A DNA stretch of 64,000 nt from Rhyacophila brunnea. Taxonomy: Eukaryota; Arthropoda; Insecta; Trichoptera; Rhyacophilidae. Positions 63,201-64,000 of the stretch are shown here, piece after piece. Where the stretch lies: positions 310,001 to 374,000 of the forward strand of contig JAGYXB010000518.1 in NCBI GenBank assembly GCA_022495005.1, given 5' to 3'. Position numbers and translations under genes: made by a program. Each line of letters opens with the position of its first letter. Positions within the stretch are counted from its first letter, which is position 1. Below the pieces are notes generated by a model, which worked only from the letters and a program-made list of their open reading frames with translations, was not told where the DNA came from and did not search any database.

Positions 63201-63403
63201 GTTATTTTTACCGTTTATAGGTCGATGTGCAGAAATCAATAGAGATATCAATATACATGGAAGGATTCCCTGGTGCAGCGTCAGTCGTGATTCCACCCAC
63301 AACCACAATATCATTCTCAACGAGACTTAAATTGTCAGACATGTCTGGCAGAAAACTTACTCTGAATGCTCATGTTTCCATCAAACGCAGCGATACAATC
63401 AAG
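15955..63403 (+). CDS. Vps13D: Vps13D, bridge-like lipid-transfer protein, 46 exons, 3' end beyond window
   Basis: Exons: 15955-16051, 16599-16789, 17229-17411, 18002-18265, 18983-19150, 19718-19871, 20195-20376, 21622-21974, 23225-23378, 23518-23681, 23975-24191, 27840-28017, 28663-28816, 28925-29048, 29534-29697, 31229-31385, 31709-31887, 33901-34064, 34150-34329, 36476-36766, 37300-37593, 38113-38287, 38476-38616, 38923-39079, 40134-40304, 41511-41760, 43722-43858, 44954-45325, 45516-45684, 45815-46076, 46202-46364, 46673-46868, 48301-48558, 49562-49896, 50892-51031, 51159-51293, 52100-52259, 53486-53656, 53863-54216, 54881-55182, 56029-56325, 57049-57268, 58645-58795, 60886-61150, 61926-62115, 63221-63403. 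They sum to 3,122 codons without a stop and all phases agree. VPS13 proteins form a hydrophobic groove that moves lipids between membranes at contact sites; VPS13D acts at ER, mitochondria and peroxisomes and is the paralogue with a UBA domain, present here. Human VPS13D has about 4,400 residues, so the C-terminal adaptor and lipid-binding parts lie past 64000. Confidence 0.96.
18537..18670 (+). repeat. Dispersed repeat R1, copy 2
   Basis: Matches 5588-5745 (shared AAGATCCAACATAAATAGTG and TTGAACTAAGAATACAA) with an extra short insertion in the middle. It starts with AGTGGCGAAGAGTGGAGG, like a hAT tip. It lies in Vps13D intron 4. Confidence 0.5.
18983..24191 (+). CDS. Vps13D: Vps13D exons 5-11: N-terminal VPS13 body
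   Basis: These exons carry VPS13-type blocks, for example [54 protein letters not shown] and [10 protein letters not shown], which follow the order seen in VPS13D. They build the channel-forming beta-sheet repeats. Exon 8 includes a Ser/Pro-rich, probably disordered insert. Confidence 0.92.
20853..21215 (+). mobile_element. TTAA-flanked MITE, family P1, copy 1 (363 bp)
   Basis: TTAA directly abuts both ends (20849-20852 and 21216-21219), as in piggyBac-type insertion. The sequence is a reverse-complement match to 30037-30410 over nearly its full length, sharing GCGACGAAATTTTGGACT and ATCGTGTAAAGATGACTAAA. It has no coding capacity. It sits in Vps13D intron 7. Confidence 0.75.
25200..25816 (-). 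pseudogene. Decayed ORF: C2H2 zinc finger plus Cys-rich module
   Basis: One - strand frame runs about 200 codons with a few stops and no frameshift. It contains a C2H2 finger ([20 protein letters not shown], then INKHM), a stop, then [34 protein letters not shown], and further on SKRQRV. The GKEY...C-x2-C-x3-C...IF..F(W) pattern resembles a module I recall from many uncharacterised, apparently transposon-derived insect proteins; I cannot name the family with certainty. It is probably the remnant of the gene of the surrounding element. Confidence 0.6.
26100..26170 (-). repeat. tRNA-Ile(GAT)-like pseudogene or SINE head
   Basis: On the - strand a perfect 5-bp anticodon stem (TTCGG/CCGAA) encloses the loop TTGATAA, anticodon GAT. 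A B-box GGTTCGAATCC follows. The 5' and 3' ends do not form an acceptor stem and a T-rich tail follows, so it is not a working tRNA as it stands. Confidence 0.5.
26831..27233. mobile_element. MITE family M1, copy A (403 bp), nested in the 2.9-kb element
   Basis: Perfect terminal inverted repeats of about 28 bp (TGGCTCGATGACATTGAGCT and on into ACTTTACA). TAA lies outside each end, a possible 3-bp target duplication. Much of the interior is shared, in reverse orientation, with copy B at 56479-56831. Confidence 0.8.
27840..38616 (+). CDS. Vps13D: Vps13D exons 12-23: middle channel region
   Basis: The blocks are strongly like VPS13[20 protein letters not shown] (exon 12), [17 protein letters not shown] text and [12 protein letters not shown] (exon 17), [19 protein letters not shown] (exon 18) and [15 protein letters not shown] across exons 19-20. 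The acidic and Ser/Pro-rich spacers between blocks are probably disordered loops. Exon 18 has two possible donors six bases apart (after 34058 or 34064), both keeping the frame. Confidence 0.93.
28423..28581 (-). repeat. tRNA-Glu-derived SINE, family B, copy 1
   Basis: The - strand head carries the loop CTTTCAC of tRNA-Glu(TTC) and a good T arm (CTGGG, TTCGATC, CCAG). The body (CTACAACAGGCC, CCAATGACAG and ACTTCTATTACTAA in complement) matches the + strand copy at 61273-61456. It lies between Vps13D exons 12 and 13. Confidence 0.7.
29265..29304. repeat. Perfect 40-bp palindrome
   Basis: Two 19-base arms (GCCCATACGCACTTGCGGC and its exact complement) flank a 2-base centre. It is GC-rich against an AT-rich intron (Vps13D intron 14). 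It may be the fused ends of a collapsed transposon, or a cruciform or hairpin element. Confidence 0.9.
29534..29697 (+). CDS. Vps13D: Vps13D exon 15
   Basis: Open in the Vps13D frame ([20 protein letters not shown]...), with acceptor TTTTCAG and donor GTATGT. The Ser codon shared with exon 16 is split AG/T across 1.5 kb of intron that is filled with two nested MITEs. Confidence 0.9.
29896..30637. mobile_element. pogo-like MITE with TA target (742 bp including a nested element)
   Basis: Ends CAGGCGTCCCTCGACTT and, in complement, CAGGCGGCTCTAGACTT, each flanked by TA. The tip resembles pogo/Tigger-type ends. No transposase is present. A second element (30037-30410) is inserted inside. Confidence 0.75.
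30037..30410 (-). mobile_element. TTAA-flanked MITE, family P1, copy 2 (374 bp), nested
   Basis: Flanked by TTAA at 30033-30036 and 30411-30414. Ends GGCCATGCATTAGTTGA and, in complement, GGTGACGCATCAGTGA form an imperfect inverted repeat. It is the reverse complement of copy 1 at 20853-21215. Confidence 0.78.
32044..33326 (-). mobile_element. mariner element, copy 1, inactivated (1,283 bp)
   Basis: Inverted ends start CGAGGGTGGGTCAATAA and are flanked by TA. On the - strand a mariner transposase is readable ([19 protein letters not shown] near 33146, [10 protein letters not shown] near 32680) but falls in at least three frames, so it is broken by several small indels. It sits in Vps13D intron 17, antisense to the gene. 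It resembles the mellifera-type mariners as I recall them. Confidence 0.92.
34768..35208. mobile_element. pogo-like MITE with TA target (441 bp)
   Basis: Ends CAGTATAAACTCGTTTTTAC and, in complement, CAGTATAACCCCTATTTTAC, flanked by TA. The interior has GC-rich stretches (about 34915-35040) unlike the intron around it. No coding capacity. It lies in Vps13D intron 19. Confidence 0.78.
35266..35520 (+). mobile_element. Possible solo LTR
   Basis: A GC-richer block with CGAACGAAAGTGACGGAAGC, GGCCCGGCCCCATGACACAC and an internal AATAAAACC resembles a retrotransposon LTR with a polyadenylation signal. AGTATG occurs at both borders (just before TCAGGAATTATG and just after GAGCTAA). The canonical TG...CA ends do not coincide with this direct repeat, so borders and class are uncertain. 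Confidence 0.4.
35803..35995. mobile_element. MITE family M3, copy 1 (193 bp)
   Basis: Terminal inverted repeats CTGTTCTGGCAGAA, continuing with ACACTAA on both sides. A second, right-truncated copy in reverse orientation is at 52292-52512. It lies in Vps13D intron 19. Confidence 0.7.
37376..37410 (+). other. Perfect hairpin inside Vps13D exon 21
   Basis: CCAGAGGATCGTGTC is followed five bases later by its exact complement, a 15-bp stem with loop GGTGG within coding sequence. It encodes part of [11 protein letters not shown], a block conserved in VPS13 repeats. Confidence 0.85.
38923..49896 (+). CDS. Vps13D: Vps13D exons 24-34: central channel region
   Basis: Clear family blocks include [16 protein letters not shown] (exon 25), [20 protein letters not shown] (exon 29), [20 protein letters not shown] (exon 30), [18 protein letters not shown] (exon 31) and [19 protein letters not shown] (exon 34). 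The GxLGSxSLxDLxPxG pattern is a recurrent VPS13 repeat unit and also occurs in exon 21. Exons 25 and 26 are closely bordered by transposons (see findings). Confidence 0.93.
39441..40108. mobile_element. hAT-like MITE with 8-bp target duplication (668 bp)
   Basis: Ends TAGGGATTGCAATACCG and their complement. The exact 8-bp direct repeat TTAATAAG lies at 39433-39440 and 40109-40116. The subterminal regions carry many AATACCGGT words. It has no transposase. Its right target duplication ends 17 bp before Vps13D exon 25. Confidence 0.88.
40329..41099. mobile_element. TTAA-flanked piggyBac-like MITE (771 bp)
   Basis: Flanked by TTAA at 40325-40328 and 41100-41103. Ends CACGTTGATCGCCA and, in complement, CACATTGATCGCCAA. 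GTCACCGGTGACCGGC occurs twice near the left end, and further GTGACCGGC words lie near both ends, possible binding sites for a transposase supplied in trans. The left TTAA is 21 bp after Vps13D exon 25. Confidence 0.82.
41123..41305 (+). pseudogene. C2H2 zinc-finger relic
   Basis: A 60-codon frame contains [17 protein letters not shown] and then a degraded finger end, [11 protein letters not shown], in which the first zinc-binding His is replaced by Cys. A typical linker (HEKPFKC, HTREK) shows origin from a multi-finger protein. It lies between the piggyBac-like MITE and exon 26 and has no sign of expression. Confidence 0.55.
41772..42729. mobile_element. hAT-like element with 8-bp target duplication (958 bp)
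   Basis: Ends CATTGGCGGC and GCCGCCAATG. GGTACAAC occurs on both sides (41764-41771 and 42730-42737). No transposase frame. The left duplication starts at position +4 of the exon 26 splice donor. Confidence 0.85.
43230..43655. mobile_element. MITE family M2, related inside to family M1
   Basis: Ends share TACACGTGCATGGATTTACT (inverted). The interior block around 43451-43478 (GGTTCGCCACTATCG, then CTACTGCGCAG) and the preceding GGTACTATTTGACAGG match the complement of family M1 at about 27010-27090, although the ends differ. It lies in Vps13D intron 26. Confidence 0.7.
44418..44661 (+). repeat. tRNA-derived SINE, family A, copy 3
   Basis: A box GGTGGCCACGCGGCTTAAGC, B box GGTTCAAATCC, then the family body and an A-tail of 11 A's. 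Orientation is the same as Vps13D. It is in intron 27. Confidence 0.85.
47872..48026. mobile_element. MITE with TTAGG-like core, copy T2 (155 bp)
   Basis: Almost a full fold-back: GGTACTAGTCGGTTATCCTG and its complement at the ends. The loop carries CCTAACCTAACCAAACC. The 8-bp flanks AGTATTAC and GAAATTAC match at only five positions, so the insertion is older than T1 and T3. It lies in Vps13D intron 32. Confidence 0.72.
48062..48215 (-). repeat. Degenerate SINE with tRNA-like head
   Basis: A B-box-like GGTTCGAACCC in complement, a poly-A run and a body resembling family A (CATTCACTCAACCT) are recognisable but diverged. It ends about 85 bp before Vps13D exon 33. Confidence 0.45.
51071..51096. 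repeat. (TA)n microsatellite
   Basis: A run of about ten TA units lies in Vps13D intron 35, between exons 35 and 36. Confidence 0.8.
51333..51639. mobile_element. TA-flanked MITE (307 bp)
   Basis: The ends share AGAGAATAATT, then TCGCTAAATTTCAAAACCC over about 45 bp in inverted orientation, each flanked by TA. It starts 39 bp after Vps13D exon 36. No coding capacity. Confidence 0.78.
51700..51932 (+). repeat. tRNA-derived SINE, family A, copy 4
   Basis: The B box (GGTTCCAATCC) and body (ACCTAATAGGTTGAGCA, GGAGGCCCATATGA) are clear. The A-box side is degraded. It has an A-rich tail and lies in Vps13D intron 36. Confidence 0.75.
52292..52512. mobile_element. MITE family M3, copy 2, truncated
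   Basis: Starts CTGTTCTGGCAGAAGACACT and follows copy 1 (35803-35995) in reverse complement, but stops at CTAGTATTCTCC before reaching the second inverted end. It begins about 30 bp after Vps13D exon 37. Confidence 0.65.
52850..53420 (-). mobile_element. 3' fragment of a non-LTR retrotransposon
   Basis: The + strand start ATCATCAGCCGGAATCGGTC is the complement of a tail common in moth and butterfly genomes. On the - strand one can read C-terminal reverse-transcriptase-ORF remnants such as [15 protein letters not shown] and, in another frame, [19 protein letters not shown] text (seen here as [14 protein letters not shown]). Stops and frameshifts make it inactive. It lies in Vps13D intron 37. 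Confidence 0.6.
53863..54216 (+). CDS. Vps13D: Vps13D exon 39: UBA domain exon
   Basis: Residues about 2513-2552 of the window protein read as a UBA three-helix domain ([20 protein letters not shown] followed by a short turn, then [11 protein letters not shown]). The GLGFS loop and the ALWL third helix are the usual ubiquitin-contacting features. A UBA domain at this place is found in VPS13D and not in VPS13A, B or C, so this exon settles the paralogue. In flies this domain is reported to matter for mitochondrial clearance; the same use here is inference. Confidence 0.95.
54715..54780 (+). repeat. Fragment of SINE family A
   Basis: GTAGGTTGAATGAGTGACTAACATCCATTTCT resembles the family body (AGGTTGAGCAAGTGGC, GACATCCATTTCTCG), without the tRNA-like head. 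It is a remnant in Vps13D intron 39. Confidence 0.5.
55558..55822. mobile_element. TTAA-flanked MITE, family P3 (265 bp)
   Basis: TTAA abuts both ends (55554-55557 and 55823-55826). Ends AGCTGGCTACAAGC and, in complement, GCCGGCTACAAACG, then ACTGCATA in both. The interior repeats words like AAGTATAC. It lies in Vps13D intron 40. Confidence 0.72.
56029..63403 (+). CDS. Vps13D: Vps13D exons 41-46: start of SHR-BD / VAB region
   Basis: [17 protein letters not shown] in exon 41 begins the SHR-BD (VPS13 adaptor-binding) repeats. Later exons add [11 protein letters not shown] (42), [14 protein letters not shown] (43), [11 protein letters not shown] and [13 protein letters not shown] (44), [17 protein letters not shown] (45) and [16 protein letters not shown] (46). 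In VPS13 proteins this beta-propeller-like part binds membrane adaptors. Exon 44 is much more GC-rich than its surroundings. The domain continues past the window. Confidence 0.92.
56479..56831. mobile_element. MITE family M1, copy B (353 bp)
   Basis: Inverted ends GTCAATTACATTGAGCTACT, then the same interior as copy A (26831-27233) in reverse orientation, including the shared block around GTAGATTGTTTACAATCTGC. The outer 8 bases differ from copy A but agree between the two ends of this copy. Confidence 0.78.
58345..58436 (+). repeat. Dispersed repeat R2, copy 2, with a 26-bp-arm palindrome
   Basis: From about 58345 the sequence matches the complement of 10420-10490. At 58379-58436 it forms a perfect inverted repeat, 26-base arms around CGCAAT, built from TTGTTGTTTTTATTTAATAA. 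It lies in Vps13D intron 42. Confidence 0.8.
59335..60625 (+). mobile_element. mariner element, copy 2, nearly intact (1,291 bp)
   Basis: Ends CGAGGGTGGGTCAATAA in inverted orientation with TA on both sides. The transposase starts at ATG 59513 (MEKIEFRAV). It has the helix-turn-helix region, [20 protein letters not shown] and [13 protein letters not shown], which carry the D,D34D catalytic residues. The frame shifts once near 60045 and again in the A-run near 60500, where it is one A shorter than copy 1. It is therefore not functional as read, but close to intact. It is in Vps13D intron 43, sense to the gene. Confidence 0.93.
61273..61456 (+). repeat. tRNA-derived SINE, family B, copy 2
   Basis: The head (TGCAGTGCGTAAGGAGC, then AGGTTCAATTCCC) is a degraded tRNA-Glu-like sequence. 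The body (TTCCACTTCTATTACTAA, CATTGGGCCTCTAGG, TTTTGTAGTG) matches copy 1 at 28423-28581. It lies in Vps13D intron 44. Confidence 0.68.
62674..62891. mobile_element. MITE with TTAGG-like core, copy T3 (218 bp)
   Basis: Inverted ends GGTACTGTTCGGTTATACCG, extending over about 75 bp with few mismatches. The exact 8-bp direct repeat AACTTATT lies at 62666-62673 and 62892-62899. The central 65 bp are GGTTAGGTTAGG-type repeats (at least five TTAGG units in a row around 62778). It lies in Vps13D intron 45. Confidence 0.88.
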
Positions 63404-64000
63404 GTAATTTTAAACAAAAACATTATAAGTACACAGGTTTACTTTAGTATAATTCAAATATGGTTATTCCTCACTATGTTTCATATATGGTATTGCCGGT
63501 AATTATTTATTTTAGCAACCAGTTCAATGGTAAAGATAAATCATTTGAAAGTGGCGTAATTGATACAGCAAAAACTATTTCCAGTTGTAGTGATATTGTT
63601 TGCTAGCATTGAAACATGCATTGTAGCAAATAATACCAATACAGTTGCAAATTGCCTATCGTGCCACTGTAGAATGATTTATCCCTATTACACAATAGTA
63701 CACAAACCAGGGATATAAAGGCACACAACAAATAATTTAAAAAAAGGAAGAACATAGTATATATATATAAGTACATAGGTACTCCCATGTAAATGTAAGT
63801 CTGTTCCACATGGCCCTTCACATCCTGAAGTGGGCCCCCAGGCCAGGATATTTTTCGGAAGGTTAAGGGTAGTGTGATGTTCTCCAGTAGTGTTCCCAGT
63901 TAGTGTAGTGGAACCACAGAATCACGTATTTCAAAATTTTACCAATTGACCAATTGTCAAATTTTATGTTGGTGAAGAGGTGATCACAAAAGTGATAATT
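63404..64000. other. Start of Vps13D intron 46
   Basis: The donor GTAATT follows exon 46. No further exon of the gene is recognisable before the window ends. There is a TATATATATA run near 63760 and otherwise nothing I can name. Confidence 0.6.

Overview
This is a eukaryotic, AT-rich, intron-rich window and almost certainly insect. The evidence is GT-AG spliced genes with insect-like exon sizes, TTAGG-type telomere-like motifs, tRNA-derived SINEs, mariner and pogo elements, and very many small inverted-repeat transposons (MITEs). A fragment of a non-LTR retrotransposon tail common in moths and butterflies (about 52850-53420) makes Lepidoptera my best guess, but the order is not proven.

Layout. 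(1) About 650-1835, + strand: the last one or two exons of an unrecognised gene whose terminal exon carries a hydrophobic segment. (2) 2443-6458: intergenic DNA with a pogo/Tigger-like relic, a SINE and decayed repeats. (3) 6459-14979, - strand: a complete five-exon TMEM65 gene (299 residues, mitochondrial inner-membrane family). (4) 14980-15954: a 975-bp head-to-head interval, probably a shared promoter. (5) 15955 to the right edge, + strand: Vps13D, a giant bridge-like lipid-transfer protein. I could follow 46 exons (9,366 nt, exactly 3,122 codons, all phases consistent) from the initiator methionine through the chorein N terminus, the long VPS13 repeat body, the UBA domain that marks the D paralogue, and into the SHR-BD/VAB region. 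The C-terminal exons lie beyond the window.

The two identified genes are divergent neighbours that both act on mitochondria: VPS13D in mitochondrial morphology, clearance and lipid supply at contact sites, TMEM65 in the inner membrane and linked to sodium/calcium exchange. Shared regulation is plausible but is inference.

The accessory interest is in the Vps13D and TMEM65 introns. They hold two mariner copies in opposite orientation, a 2.9-kb inverted-repeat element (24753-27646) with repeated TTCGCCCTT motifs near both ends and a decayed ORF with a zinc finger and a cysteine-rich module, three small elements that share an 8-bp target duplication and a TTAGG-like core, several TTAA-flanked MITEs, hAT-like elements pressed against splice sites, and long perfect palindromes. 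I saw no CRISPR array, rRNA, convincing functional tRNA or virus-like gene.
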